In this document: one piece after another, positions 24,759 through 37,207 of the stretch
Layout of the letters: every line of letters starts with the position of its first letter
Numbering within the stretch: the stretch's first letter is position 1
NCBI GenBank assembly: GCA_010909165.1
Contig: MU008149.1
Coordinates: 248,001 to 312,000 of the forward strand
Direction of reading: 5' to 3'
DNA: 64,000 nucleotides
Source of the DNA: Anthoceros angustus
Lineage: Eukaryota; Streptophyta; Anthocerotopsida; Anthocerotales; Anthocerotaceae
The notes under the pieces: generated by a model
Seen by the model: only the letters and a program-made list of their open reading frames with translations
The model's database searches: none
What the model was told of the DNA's origin: nothing
Translations under genes and position numbers: made by a program

Positions 24759-27700
24759 GTTTCGTCTCAGTCTTTTTAAGATATGCAGCTTGATTGTTGT
24801 GGAGAAGAAAACCCCTGCAACCTGATTGTTTTTTCTTCCTTTCCTATTGTTTGAAAAGTTAGATATTCTTGTGGTGGAGCGAGAGCTAACCTTCCAATCT
24901 GAATCAAGCCTGGCACTGATAGCACGGGGAATTTCCATGGAGGCATCATTGATATTGCACAGGTAGACCAGGAGTTTGAGACGCTAAAGGATACGAAATG
25001 GGGCACGCAAATCAATATGCACAATTTTTAGCTACCCTGGACAGAAAACGAGGGACACTGGACAGGCTTAAAAAAGCAATTGAAAGACGTTCTCCGTGCC
25101 ACATGCTAACCAGTTGGGAAGCTGAAGATTTTAAAAAAGGCACTCGACAACCTCTTTTGCGTTGATCATGCACAGCGACTCAAATTTGTGTATCCTGAAA
25201 ACACGAAGCATTTTGTTTGCTACTCCTCCTATTGCTTGAACACAAACGGGATCTTCCAAGTTCTGCAAGCGTGCAACTTGATAGTTTGCACTTGCATTGA
25301 AAGGCAGAGGGAAGTTGCCGTAATTGCTCGACATGGCTATACATTCTTGTTTTGTCTGCGCACCTTGAATCAGTCAGGGGAAGTAGTTGTGTTGCAGTTC
25401 CTGAAGAGGCTTCTTGAAGTGTACTAACTGCCACGTTTTTTAGATTCGATGGATTGTTTTGACACGTGGCTGCATGGATTTTTTATGCTTGAGTAGCGTA
25501 GCATCATGGGCAATTGTGTGCATTGTAGCACTGCAATTTTGCGTTGCGGCAGTGTTTCAGGCATAAGATCGATATAGTCTGCTGACATCATGGGTCCGGT
25601 GTTGCAGCGGTAGTGGGGTTTAGTGCTTACCTTCAAGACATGGCTATCTATGGCGTAGCACTCAACTGATCAGCATTAAGAGAAGTAACCCAATAAAGGG
25701 GTGTATGTTGTGAATTTCGGCATATGCATGCACATTTGAAATCACACGCGGGCCCTGGCGGAAGTTGTGAGTTTCGCACTATAGGCCATGCCGGTGGACG
25801 GAATGAGAACTCTGCAATTGCGATGCCAAGAACCCAAATCCTTGACCCAATTCAGGTTGCCTACGGTGTCTACTTAATTAACAGATTGCAACGGGCCAAA
25901 ATTCAAAAACACACCAATGGTTAGTTCCTGGAAAAGTCCAGTCAAAACAAGAGTTGGGGAAATTATCTAAATTTTCCTCAGCCGGGCCCTTTTTTTACCT
26001 TGCCTGCGGGATGCAAATGGAAGCTGCCAGGGAGCCTTGGGACCGAGACCCCGTGAGGTGACGACCGGGATGGTTTGATTTAACCCTGATCCACCGACTC
26101 TTCCAACTTGCACGGAAGTAAGTGTCATGGATGCGTGATGTGGTGATCGAGGACTTTAGCCATTAATAACGCAAGCACTTTACGTTGTTTTTGAGGGAAT
26201 CTATGGTCCTGGGATGGTTAACCTTGCAGATGTGGCACACAAAATATAACGGCAGAATAACGCGACTAGGCCACGTTATTCCACTAACCTTATTCTAGGG
26301 CTCACATTGAAGTAGCGCTGGTTTGCATGCGCCAAATTCCAGCTCCAAGGAATGTGCCGACAATCCAATCGAAGAGGTCCTAAGCACCACTTGCTCTATT
26401 ATGTCCCTCCTCTTGTGTATGCTAAGAGAGGAGATAAGATAAGAGGGAGAGGACATGAGAGGGCTCCTCAGCAAACTACTAAAGAAAAGATTCAAGCTGG
26501 TCTTCGAGCAGTTCTTCGAGGTGGGTGAAAGGCTTAACAACGAGATCCTTATCAAGTAGGTCCTCGATTTCACTCTTGATAGATATAGCCAAAACCCCAG
26601 TTACATCCTATAGATGATAGGAGTCATCAACTTGCTGAATGAGGAAGGGGCTAGGAGAGATGAGATATTTCCTATGAAGCCGGAGGAAGTGTTTAGCCCT
26701 GACAACAAAAGATGGCCAATGTTGGCAGCGACAATACCCTTTTATATTTGGAAGTCCACTTCAGAAACGAATGCGCCTCCCTAATGAGATACGCTGGTCC
26801 CACTGAAGATCCCTGGGCTCGACCAAGCTTTCCAACTCCCAATCCAAGCGGAAGAGGGATTGGATGGCTTAGTGAGATATTAGTCGAGATGGCAAGCCTC
26901 CTGCAGAAAATTAGCCAAGTTGCGTTGCTTGCAAGGGTGATTAATCGGCTGCTAGTTGTCAGCAATTTGAGGCTGCCGCATCGCCCGACGATGATCCATA
27001 GCAGCAGAAACGAGCTCTTGGATGATATGTCGATCGTACCTCCTAGTCTTGCGAGTGAAGCGTCGGCAAAGCTCCCAAACAAGTGAGAGCAACCGGTGCT
27101 GCAAGTGATCGGAATGAGCAATCCTTTGCGGACTGCTAGCATCCACATTTTAGAACTTGGGGCCGATTTAATGAAGGAAACGAAAGTGAGTCCGAAGTCG
27201 CAAATCCAAAGAGTTAGATGCTTTAGGATTAAGGCTATATAAAATTTACCTTCATAGATCTCAATTAAAATTTACAATCAATTAAAATGCGAAAAATATC
27301 TAAATAAAGCTTAACATATCTTACTTATGACAATATACAATCGAGAAAGTCACGTAGAAGGGAAGACCTTCCGAGTTGCAGTCAAAAGGTATAGCCTGTA
27401 GGTATGCTTTCACGTGGGATGCTTTCTCCACGACTTTTCATATCTTATAACACGGTGTGATGAGACCACCAAGTCCATGGACTCGTGGCGAAATAACTAC
27501 CAACAGTATCTACAACAATATACATACCTCTGAGCGCGAATTGTATAATAATAAGGCGAGGGCCCGACTACGCGGGTTGCTGTCTGGTGGCGGCACCGTT
27601 TCCTTCCGTTTTGCCTCGGAGTCGTATTCCCGCCTGTCCATTATTGATAAAAGTGGCACCTCGGGCTGCCTGTGCAGCACTTTGCAAGACGCATAGGATC

Positions 27701-27798
27701 TGCCAGGCCGGTGACAGAAGTGGGAATCGAAGGATCGGCGGAGGGGGAGTCGGCGGGAGAGCATCGCAGGTGAGGCAATCCAATCCAGCGCGGTAGCA
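24759..27798. other. Intergenic DNA upstream of KDSD
   Basis: About 3 kb with many short frames and no motif I recognise. 26700-27150 holds open frames on both strands without supporting features. The last 200 bp becomes GC-rich, consistent with the leader of the next gene. Confidence 0.4.
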
Positions 27799-29047
27799 AT
27801 GGGATACCTGGATACAGCAGCATTGCTGGAGGCGCCGAGACGGCCGGTGCAGGCGGCGCTGGGAGTAGAGCAGCTCAAATTCATGTTCGGGGAGCAGAAG
27901 AAGTACATCGACTACTTCTTCGCCAACCTAGACTACAGGCAGGTGGTGGCCTTCACGCACCTGTGCCTGGAGACCAATGGGACCATCTTCTTCTCGGGCG
28001 TGGGGAAGAGCGGCTTCATCGCGCAGAAAATCTCGCAGACGCTCGTGTCCACGGGCACCAGATCAGGGTTCCTGTCCCCCCTGGACGCGCTGCACGGCGA
28101 CATCGGGATTCTGAGCTCCAAGGACATGCTGGTGATGCTGAGCAAGAGCGGGAGCACGGAGGAGCTCTGCAGGCTGGTGCCCTGCGCCCGGGCCAAGGGC
28201 GCGTACCTGGTTGGAATTTCGTCGCTCAAGAACTCCAGCCTCTCGCGCCTGTGCGACATGCATGTGCACCTCCCGCTGCTGCGAGAGCTCTGTCCCTTTG
28301 ATCTCGCGCCGGTGACGTCCACCGCGGTGCAGATGCTGTTCGGCGACACCGTGGCCATCGCGCTGATGCAGGCCAAGAACCTGACCAAGGAGGAGTACGC
28401 GCTGAACCACCCTGCGGGGCGGATAGGGAAGCGGCTCATTCTCAGGGTGAGGGAGGGAGCTGGCCGCATTGCCGGTGTTGATGCGTCTTGGCTTTTAGCG
28501 AAACGTTGATGCTTGTTTGGTGTCTTGGCAATGCTGACCTTGTGCGGGGAACGGGTGCAGGTGCAGGATGTGATGAAGAAGGAGAAGGAGGTGCCTCTGT
28601 GTAGGGAAGGTGATCTTATCATGGACCAGCTTGTGGAAGTGAGCATGAAAGGCTGCGGATGCCTGCTTGTTGTTGATGACAAGCACCGGCTTCTCGGAAC
28701 CTTCACGGACGGGGATTTGCGGAGGACGCTCAAGTCCCACGCGGAGAGGATCTTCAAGCTGACTGTCGGGGAGATGTGCAACAGGTGATCTGTGTCTGTG
28801 CGAGTGCGTTTGCCCTATTTGTGCATTCCCTGAATCAGATGTGAGAATTGGATCTGGCTTCCTACTGACATGACTTATTTCCGTCTGCAGATTCCCCAGG
28901 TGTATTCAGGCAAACTGCATGGCTGCGGATGCCATGCTCTTGATGGAGGCTCCTCCATCTCCCATCACTTTCCTCCCAGTTGTGGACAACTCCAATGTGG
29001 TGATAGGTCTTGTTACTCTGCACGAGCTGGTGTCTGCTGGTCTGTGA
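27799..29047 (+). CDS. KDSD: Arabinose-5-phosphate isomerase (SIS + 2 CBS)
   Basis: Converts ribulose-5-phosphate to arabinose-5-phosphate, first step of Kdo synthesis; in plants Kdo goes into the pectin rhamnogalacturonan II. Three exons, 27799-28446, 28561-28784 and 28891-29047, joined by GT-AG sites give 342 residues. The SIS domain (about 45-190) has [31 protein letters not shown] and the sugar-phosphate loop SKSGSTEE (115-122), then [14 protein letters not shown] and [11 protein letters not shown]. Two CBS domains follow ([31 protein letters not shown]; then FLPVVDN and [12 protein letters not shown] at the end). Length and order match Arabidopsis SETH3-type enzymes (about 350 residues). 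Reading frame intact; exon 1 is GC-rich. Confidence 0.95.
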
Positions 29048-29513
29048 CCATCTCTCCGATATACTTCTCTGTTCCCAAGTCTGCAACCTTTGAAGCAGAC
29101 GGAGAAGTTCAGGCTACAACAAAAGGGAGGCAGCCTGTAATGGGAGTGTACTTTAGTTGTGAGACACTGATACTTTTTAGGTTTGAAACTGGTGTCTCGC
29201 ACGCCTGATTCTTTGCCACCTATAGCGGTTGGCCGCCTCTTTGAACTGTGCAAGCCAGTCTTTGCTCAATGTATCTTGCATCCCACAGCCAAGGTACGTG
29301 GAAGGCGCATAACACTCTCCGCTGAAAAGACCACTGGGATGTGGTGTCACCCATCCCCTATTCCAAGGCTCTTTGTGGCTACGATATATTTGTCTGAAGC
29401 CCTCCAGGGCTCGCACGATTAAAATAAAGCCACCCTTGGGATCGTGAAAGCCAATGAGGATGGTCTCTGAAGCCTTTCGAAAAAGCACTCTTGAGCCGTG
29501 AAAGCCCTTGAGG
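29048..29513. other. KDSD downstream / next gene upstream region
   Basis: 466 bp between two plus-strand genes. A short direct repeat (GTGAAAGCC..TGAGGATGGT) occurs near 29446 and again near 29499, just before the next ATG. No separate gene seen. Confidence 0.45.
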
Positions 29514-30535
29514 ATGGTTGTCCCAATTGCTTGTGATCAGGGGCCGGTTTACATCATCGGAGGAGGTCGCATAGGAACGGCCTTTTTGCAGATTGCAGGT
29601 GCCAGGTACCTTTCTTCTTGCAGACATTTGCTGTAAACGTTCATGGCTATTTGGCAACAACTCACGCTCTTGCACCACCCTGGCCGGAATGGCTCATCTG
29701 AATGGCGTGTGAGGCAGGGGGAAAATCTTGAAGCGTGGAGAGAACGTCCCCGATAGCAGCCCGACTTCCCCTATCCTGGTGGCAACTCACTGCAGTCATC
29801 TCGATGCTGTACTAGCACAGACAAGTTTTGAAAGGTGGAAGGACCTTGTGTTCACGCAGAATGGAATGCTGCAGCCTTGGCTTCGCAGGCACGGTCTCCA
29901 AGACAACACCCAAATGCTCCTCTACATGTCTTCTTTTCCAGAGGCAAACGGTAGCATGAAGATCGTCACTGGAGGAAGGGAGTCACTCGTCTGGGGCAGG
30001 TGCGTCTGTTTACTCACCGCCTTCACCTCCAGGACATGTTATGAATTCGTTCACCTCTCAGTCGCACCTGCTCTTTCGCTGCAGATGGGCGTGCACTGTA
30101 GCTGAGATGATGCATTCTAGGGGACTGCCAGCTTCAGAGGTTACGCACCGAGTTTTCCTCGAGGGTGTGATAGAGAAGCTTCTTTGGAGCTCCACCTTCT
30201 GGCTCCTCAGTGCTGCTCTTGGAGGTGTGCCCGTGGGAAGACTGGCAAAGGAGCACACCCATGACATCCTTCAACTCACCGCTGAGCTGCTACCATTGGC
30301 TCATGCCGGTTCGTTTTCACATGGCGTCGTAGAATCCTTGTCCGATTCTCACGAGGTGCCCCACAAGAACGTCAAGGAAATGGTGGATAGACTGTGTGCG
30401 TACTCCCTAGCCATTGCGGATGCAGTCCCCAGCGTGGATGTGGCCAGATCTGAGTTTCCTTGGCGAAATGGGTGGTTGTTAGAGCTCAAGCACACCCCAT
30501 TGCATCTGATGTGGCTGAAGAAGGCAGGATTCTAG
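29514..30535 (+). CDS. Ketopantoate reductase-like Rossmann-fold protein
   Basis: Three exons, 29514-29605, 29718-29999 and 30085-30535, give 274 residues with all GT-AG junctions in frame. The N-terminus PVYIIGGGRIGTAFLQIAGA contains the dinucleotide-binding GGGRIG (16-21). The middle has FTQNGMLQPWL. The C-terminal part (EGVIEKLLWSSTFWLLSAAL, then GRLAKEHTHDILQLTAELLP) resembles the all-helical substrate domain of 2-dehydropantoate 2-reductases, which reduce ketopantoate with NADPH for pantothenate synthesis. The usual substrate-site lysine is present in KLLW, but the following asparagine is replaced by serine, so activity is uncertain. The exon 1 donor that keeps frame is at 29605, seven bases after another GT. 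It could be a plant-specific paralogue without reductase activity. Confidence 0.68.
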
Positions 30536-31582
30536 CCTAGTTCAACGTGGTCACCGGCATGTCCTTTCCTGCTTGCTTTTCACTTCAGCGACGTAAGGCG
30601 GGGGCTAGCCCTGCCTGCTCTTGGTCTGTCGCCGGCCTTGTTCTCATGCTGGGCACGGTATGTAATCGTTCTCATCATATGAAGTCCAGAACCGTTCTAT
30701 AAAAAACAAAACCTTAGCCACCGACATCCTAGCACCCATAGACTCCAAGATTTTAAAGGCTTGTGCACATCTTTGTGTATTTTTATTTTTCGCTATTCCA
30801 CATATATATATAAATTATGCTATATTTTATATAGGATAAATATATATGATCTATGATTTATAATAAAAATTTATAAAATTATACTTAAATTATATTTTTA
30901 ATAAGAATATAATTTATATAAATTTAATCATATCGATTCAATTTCATTTCTATATAGAAAGTATCGAGTTTTTGATCATTTTTGTGTTATATATGTATAA
31001 CCCCTTCTTCAGTTCTCAGTTATTTTTTCTCTTCTTATATTTCTTCCTTTTCTCAATTATTAAATTGTTAGACATAGCTTAGATGTTCCTAACTTTTTTG
31101 TCGACAAAGTGAAGGAAGGTTTCCATTTTGGATTGAATTTTAGGTTATGTACCTCCCCATCTGCACGAGACAACCAGGTATTCCTCTTGTGTGGGTTTAG
31201 GGTTTAGGGTTTATCTTACAAGTTTTGGTCGCCTGGGAGGTCATCTAACCCATTCTGACATATTTTCCAAAACATATGTACCTGGAGAACGAAAGACATG
31301 CCTGTTGATTGATTGAGTTTTTCTATGCTTTCTTCTTTAGAGCTAATATTTTTATATATGTGATAATGGGGTCATACAAAAAAAATCTTTTCTTTCGAGT
31401 GCAAAGTGAGTTTGGTCATGTTTTCTTCTTTGTGAAAAAGTAATTCTTGTTTTTAACATGTCTATTGCTATTGGTTTTCAATTCTGGAGGAAAAAATATT
31501 CTATTCAGTCACGGATCAAAAAATTGATGTGATATATTTATAATAATTATCTGGACCTTCATTTTTGCAGATATTTTTAAGG
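30536..31582. other. AT-rich spacer with telo-box
   Basis: Contains a strongly AT-rich run (about 30780-31020) and a short telomere-like run TTTAGGGTTTAGGGTTTA near 31196. A pyrimidine-rich tract ending TTTTTGCAG just before 31571 suggests that the next gene has a 5' UTR intron. Confidence 0.5.
31190..31215 (+). promoter_or_regulatory. Telo-box-like element
   Basis: Three near-consecutive TTTAGGG units about 370 bp before the next ATG. Telo-boxes occur in many plant promoters; a regulatory role here is inference only. Confidence 0.3.
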
Positions 31583-33357
31583 ATGAAGAGAAAGGAAAAA
31601 TGGGCATTGGTATCACTAGTTACTCTTATCTTATCTTTCAACATGTGTAATCTGTTGAATATTTTTAAACTCCATCATAAAGGTACGTGATATATTCAAT
31701 ATGTTTTGGTTAGCTGATTGACCTGAGTGAATTTCAATAATCTCATGTCATCTCTTTAAATTAATATAAATATTTTTTTAATAGTTTCACACAGAGACAG
31801 CCCACTCGTCTCGGTTGTGCGTTACCCAGAATCACATCGACGCCTACTTTTTGCTAAGCTGCAAGATGTTGAAGGTTTGTATTTTGATTGCCAAATTAGA
31901 TAAAAACTTTTGTTAATGAGCTTATAGAATTTTATTGACCTCCAATTTTGATTGCAGATGGACAAGTGTGTCCAAACAGTCTTGTTCTCATCCAGACCGC
32001 GCTAGAGCAAAGCACCAAGGGCTACAGGTACATGGTAAACGTGACTAATCCATGTGCAGACGCAACAGAAACATGTGGGCCTTCACAAGTGATCTTGGGT
32101 TGTGACAATTTGAAGGCGTTAGAAAATCCAAATGGAGATATATCTGCGGTGCCCGGGGAGACAAATCAATGGCTGGTTCATTCAGGGAAGGTCATAGTAC
32201 CGGACTCCGATGTGGTATTCTACTACGTCAGGGATGACAGCTTCCAGAACGACTTTGTGTTTCACAGTGTGAAGCAGTGTGATGCAGGGGGGAATACTAG
32301 TACTCCAGGAACGCCAAGGACACCAGCGGCTCCTCCACCTGAGGACGGATCCCAACCATGGCCATTGGAGCCGCCTAGCAATGGCGGAGCTGGAGGTCCA
32401 CCGGGGAAGGGATTGAAGCCCACACCGCTGCCTCCTCTCGGATCCCCAGCCAGTCCCCCAGGTTCAAGAGGAGGAGGTTCGCCACCACCTCCCATCAAGT
32501 TCTTGCCGCCGTTGATTTCACTGCCTCCGATTGTTGTTCCACCGGTGATGTTCGCACCAGGACAGGATTTTGCTACCCCGCCTGTAGTGTCACCGGCGTT
32601 GCCGCCGTTCCCGCCTCTGCCACCATCGCCACCGGTGGTGATGCCACCAGGACCTGGAGCGCTTCCGCCAGGAGCACGAGAGCTTCATCCGCCTCCAGTG
32701 TTGCCGCCTGGAGTGTCACCGGCGTTGCCGCCGTTCCCGCCTCTGCCGCCATCGCCACCGGTGGTGATGCCACCAGGACCTGGAGCGCTTCCGCCAGGAG
32801 CAGGAGAGCTTCACCCGCCTCCAGTGTTGCCGCCAGGAGGGTCACCGGCGTTGCCGCCATTCCCGCCTCTGCCGCCATCGCCACCGGTGGTGATGCCACC
32901 AGGACCTGGAGCGCTTCCGCCAGGAGCAGGAGAGCTTCACCCGCCTCCAGTGTTGCCGCCAGGAGTGTCACCGGCGTTGCCGCCATTCCCACCTCTGCCG
33001 CCATCGCCACCGGTGGTGATGCCACCAGGACCTGGAGCGCTTCCGCCAGGAGCAGGAGAGCTTCACCCGCCTCCAGTGTTGCCGCCTGGAGTGTCACCGG
33101 CGTTGCCGCCGTTGCCGCCGTTCCCGCCTCTGCCGCCATCGCCACCGGTGGTGATGCCACCAGGACCTGGAGCGCTTTCGCCAGGATCAGGAGAGCTTCA
33201 TCCGCCTACAGTGTCGCCGGCGTCGCCACCCGGAGTGTCACCGGCGCTGCCGCCGTTCCCGCCTCTGCCGGCATCGCCGCCGGTCGTGATGCCACCGGGA
33301 CCTGGAGCGCTCCCCCCAGGAGCAGGAGAGCTTCATCCACCTTCAGTGTCTGCTTAG
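31583..33357 (+). CDS. TPD1-like secreted protein with proline-rich repeat tail
   Basis: Three exons, 31583-31682, 31785-31874 and 31958-33357, joined by GT-AG sites give 529 residues. Residues 7-20 (WALVSLVTLILSFN) form a hydrophobic signal or anchor after a basic MKRKEK start. Residues about 64-171 match the TPD1/MAC1 ligand family: cysteines at 68, 96, 103, 112 and 171, with GYRYMVNVTNPC, QVILGCD, QWLVHSGK and VVFYYV. TPD1 proteins are small secreted ligands of the EMS1 receptor kinase in anther cell fate. Here a tail of about 350 residues follows, rich in PP, PLPPSPP and PPGPGALPPG, resembling extensin or other hydroxyproline-rich wall proteins. A TAAAATAAA run follows the stop. Wall anchoring is inferred; expression not shown. 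Confidence 0.8.
32587..33350 (+). repeat. 126-bp in-frame coding repeat, 6 copies
   Basis: Copies start at 32587, 32713, 32839, 32965 and 33091 exactly 126 bp apart; a sixth starts at 33235 after insertions totalling 18 bp. Each encodes 42 residues (SPALPPFPPLPPSPPVVM, then PGPGALPPGAGELHPP). Copies 2-5 are nearly identical, indicating recent expansion or gene conversion. The sixth is more diverged. Confidence 0.95.
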
Positions 33358-35540
33358 GAAAGGTGCCTCGGAGTTCCACATTTTTGGACCTCATAAACTG
33401 TGACGCTCACTCCTCTGGATTAAAATAAATTTCTTCTTTTCTTCTCATCCGCAAAGCACAGGACGCGTTGAGGGGCCTGCAGTTTTCGGGAACTCCTTTG
33501 CGCTTGCTTTCAATTGCTTTTACTGGGTCAGATCAGGCTATCCTGGATTTGCTAAGGGCAACATTCATTCTGAGTTGTAGGGAACTTACAAGCAAGCAAA
33601 CAGGTCGTGCCAACGGAAGCGCTGTTTGCATCCTGAAAACTGCACTGCAAATTTCCATGGTCAACCAACACATCGGGTTTTTCAAGTGTCTCAGACAACA
33701 ATCATGGTCAATAAATGTCCACCTGCACCAGCCTGCATATGCCAAAACCCGTCAGGCCAAGAGTAATGGAAATTTAACGACAACACTGAGCTGTGCTGGG
33801 CGGCACAGTGTGTGAATACTGCGGCTGCAAAAGACGGCCCTACACATGTACAACCCTCCATGGCTGCCTCGAAAAAAGAACGGATGGCAAGAGCAAGTAA
33901 CATCTGGACATGCAGCAGAATGTTGCGGAAACCATTTCAGGTCGTAGATCTTCTAGACGGCGGATAGCTAATAGCAGCAATCAATCTGCTGGGGAGCTTA
34001 CTGGGGCTCAGACCCTATCTCGCCAGCAGATTGAGGAGACTCAGAGCATTAACTGGCACGACCCCTGAAAAATGGGACCTCATAACTCGCAAGTCCTGTG
34101 TACACAGCTGTGAAGTTGCCCAGTATCGATCAGATTCATTTGCTTTATGATCACCGGGGGCGTGTACGTGAAAGTATTGTGGCACGAACTGTTATACATA
34201 CTGTTGTATGTAGGCAGATTGAATTTAAACCACTCAGGAGAATATTTGACTTGTTGGTTTATAAGCCACCTTTCCAAGCAATGAGGATATGGCTCTCGTT
34301 CTTCGGGTAGACAAGAACAAGGTGTTGTCTCGATTTGAGGGATCTTTTCTCTTTGCTATGTATCATATGCATGCAGGCATGCCTAAGGCAACGTCTGACA
34401 GAACTCTGGTGCGGATTTGCTTGCGGATGGGCATATGCAAGTGCTTGTGTCAACAGCGACACTTGTGTAGGCAGGCCCATACTGTAATTATCAAGGGTGC
34501 GCAAATCTAAAATCCTGAGAAAGGAATCGGGACAGAGCTGAGCCCCTTGGATGCTATGCAACTGCTTGGTCGTGCTCGTCGCACGCAGTTTGCAAGTTGA
34601 CACTTATGGGGAGGGGATTATCATCGAAGGCCACAGCGATCCGCAGTATTATCTCTCGCATGAACCAGCAGCTGCCTCTTGAGAGTCAGTATATATCACG
34701 GCTTGATTGTGAGGGAGACATTGAGGTGTGTCAGCCTTGGTACTATGGCGTATGGAAACTTACAATGAGCATTTGAAGCTCACAACGAGCATTTGAAGCT
34801 TACAATGGGAGAAATTGAGGTGTGCATATTGTTTTCTGTGAGTAAGGAATTTTGTGATTGTCCGTGAGGAAGAGAAAATGGAGCTTGCCAAGTTGTTAGA
34901 TAGAGTGCGGATACCGGAAAGCTTGGAACGTTCAGCCAAGTGCCAAAGTCGATGCACTCTTGCAAGCGCTTATAAAACATCACACCTGCAGCTGGGGAAC
35001 TCGTCTCTTACCTCATACCTGGCTTTTATTACCCAGAGTCCTGGGCCATTGCTGAGGGGCTTGTTGCTGGCCATGGGTCGTCCCGACTTGAACGGATCCG
35101 GAGAGAAAAAGCGGCAGTCTGAGATGCCAGGTACTAGCTACATAGAGGTTTCGGCGGTGTGACCTGCTCCGAATACCTGCAGTGAGAGCAGTCCAAGACA
35201 TCGCATATCGTTTTTGGACAGATTTGTGTTAACGCTTTCCAACCTGCCACATTTTTGTGTACATGTTTATTACCGATCAACTGTTGGTTGCAGACACAAT
35301 AGACTGAAGCCCTCGTTTTCTAGTTTGTGTATGAGCTGCTTGCCTTTCCCAAAGCGGAGTGCCCGCACATGTACATCTGGTGGTATAGTGTTAATTGGGA
35401 AAGCTACTTTGCAATCAACGAGATCAGATTCTTATTTCTCGAGATTATATCATCGAACCATTGAACTCAAAGGCTATATATGTAGTGATTTGGGACATTA
35501 AATATCATGTACGCCGCCTTTCGTCAAGCGTTCAAGCAAA
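33358..35540. other. Gene-free region downstream of the TPD1-like gene
   Basis: Contains the presumed 3' UTR and then about 2 kb without supported genes. A short near-repeat (ACAATGAGCATTTGAAGCT) occurs twice around 34760-34800. Confidence 0.4.
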
Positions 35541-37207
35541 ACGAGCTCGAGGTTGCGGGATGGAGACGGAGAATGAAGGTTCCGGATGGATGGTGCAGGA
35601 GGATGTTGCGTGTAGCGAGTTGTGTGGCACCGTGGTGGCCTTGATCCGTGCTCGGCCGCCATTGGTGAGTCTTCACGATCCCGCGTGTGTGTAGGGCATG
35701 GAATGCGGCCGTGGAGTCGCCGTGGTTGTTGAAGGCGCATGGAATCCTGCAAGCGGGGGTACGAGTTGCATCGTTCGTAGTAGGCGCCTCCACAACATGA
35801 GCATGGCCTCATGCGTCTACAACTTGACCTCAGGCCGCGGTACCAAGTCCAACTCCGCCATGGATTCGGGCGGATGTGGAGCTCCCACGGTGTCGGCGGC
35901 GGTCTTGCGGCCGATAGTCGCGAATACATATCTTGGATGGCGGCAAAGGCGGATGGTCATCCCACATGCGCAACCCGGCGGCGGGCTCTTGGGCTCGCTT
36001 CGCACCGTGGTGTGCGGGTCGGCGATGTGGGCGTGTTGGTGGACGCCACGGCAAAATGCTTCAAGCTTGTGGCACTCGCAGCTCGAGGCTGTCCGAGGAT
36101 ATGGGCCAACCCGTCCGGACGTTTGTCTTCGATTCACGCTCGGGAGGTGGAGCATGACAACCTCAAGGTTTCGAGGGGCCGCGTGCTTGACAACAAGTCC
36201 GATCATGGAGTCTTTGTGGGCACCGTGCTCTCTGCTTGGCCACACTAGGATGCGACCGCTGGCCTATGACCTAGAGGGAGGAGCTGGACCCGGCTGGCCC
36301 GAGCCCATACTTCATCTTCTACTCCAACCTCGTGAGCGTCACGAGGCCAGTTGTGCGTGACCAAGTGTTGAATTCCGGTGAGTGAAGTGAGTTTGGAGAT
36401 TTGGGAGTGGATTTGGCGTCCATGACGTGGGCGATGGTGGAGGCCATGCCCCCGCCATGTTCACTCAATTATGGAAAAATTTGAGTCGCGGACGCACGGG
36501 GATTGTGGCGGGGGATTTCCAAGTATCGTGATGCATGAAAGGTGGAGCCGATCGTGTCGCCGATTTGCGACAAAAAACTGCGGACTTGGAGGTGCCTTCC
36601 TACTGTAACATCATAATATTTGAACCGGCGAATATACGAACCGCTTTGAAAGGACCAAATTCGGGTTCCCCATCGATCCGTTAAGCATGTTTAGTGCTTG
36701 AGTTTGCGCATCCCGTTTGTGGATGCTTTCACACGAATGTGGGTATGTTGGTGCATTCGGACCTCTCGTGAGCGGCCAGATGTCTTATAGGTGTGAAAGC
36801 AGGTCTACGGATATTTTGCCGTCAAGGAAGTCATCCTTGTCAAAGCGAATAACAATGTCACTCATAGTAAAGAAGGAGAACAGCGGCATGCCCCGCCGCA
36901 TGTAATTCTAACCATTCGAGGTTATGGAACTTTCAAAACTAAACTAGACTCACTTCCTCACGAGGGGATTCTCGGCTTGAGGAGCTCGGAGGCATTGTCC
37001 CGACACGCTATCTAACACAACTTCCGTCTTCGTAGTCGAGCATCCTCGGGATCCTCGAAATTGTCGTTTTCGACCATAGCATTTCCGCGATATCGACCGC
37101 ATCCTCCTTGCTCTTCTCCAAATAGTCGGGATGCCACAATGCGAGCGGTTTCTTTGGCGATCATCTATAAGATCTCCGTCTTCTCTTTCATCTGCTCAAC
37201 CCAAGTG
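35541..37207. other. Unassigned, probably mobile-element-derived DNA
   Basis: GC-rich open frames on both strands between 35700 and 36360 (about 220 residues on the plus strand) show no family motif I recognise and disagree in frame. 36700-37200 may continue the methyltransferase-bearing gene remnant on the minus strand. Confidence 0.35.

Noticed and set aside
26693-27148. Open frames of 124-151 residues on both strands
   Set aside because: Equal length on opposite strands and no recognised domain; cannot choose either as real.
27933-28781. Minus-strand open frame of 282 residues over KDSD
   Set aside because: Shadow of a GC-rich conserved gene; crosses a real intron and has no homology signal.
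32262-33394. Minus-strand alanine- and valine-rich frames over the proline-rich repeats
   Set aside because: Reverse reading of a repetitive coding tract.
35698-36360. Plus-strand frame of 220 residues as a gene
   Set aside because: No known motif, overlapping frames of equal quality on the other strand, and no splice or start context.
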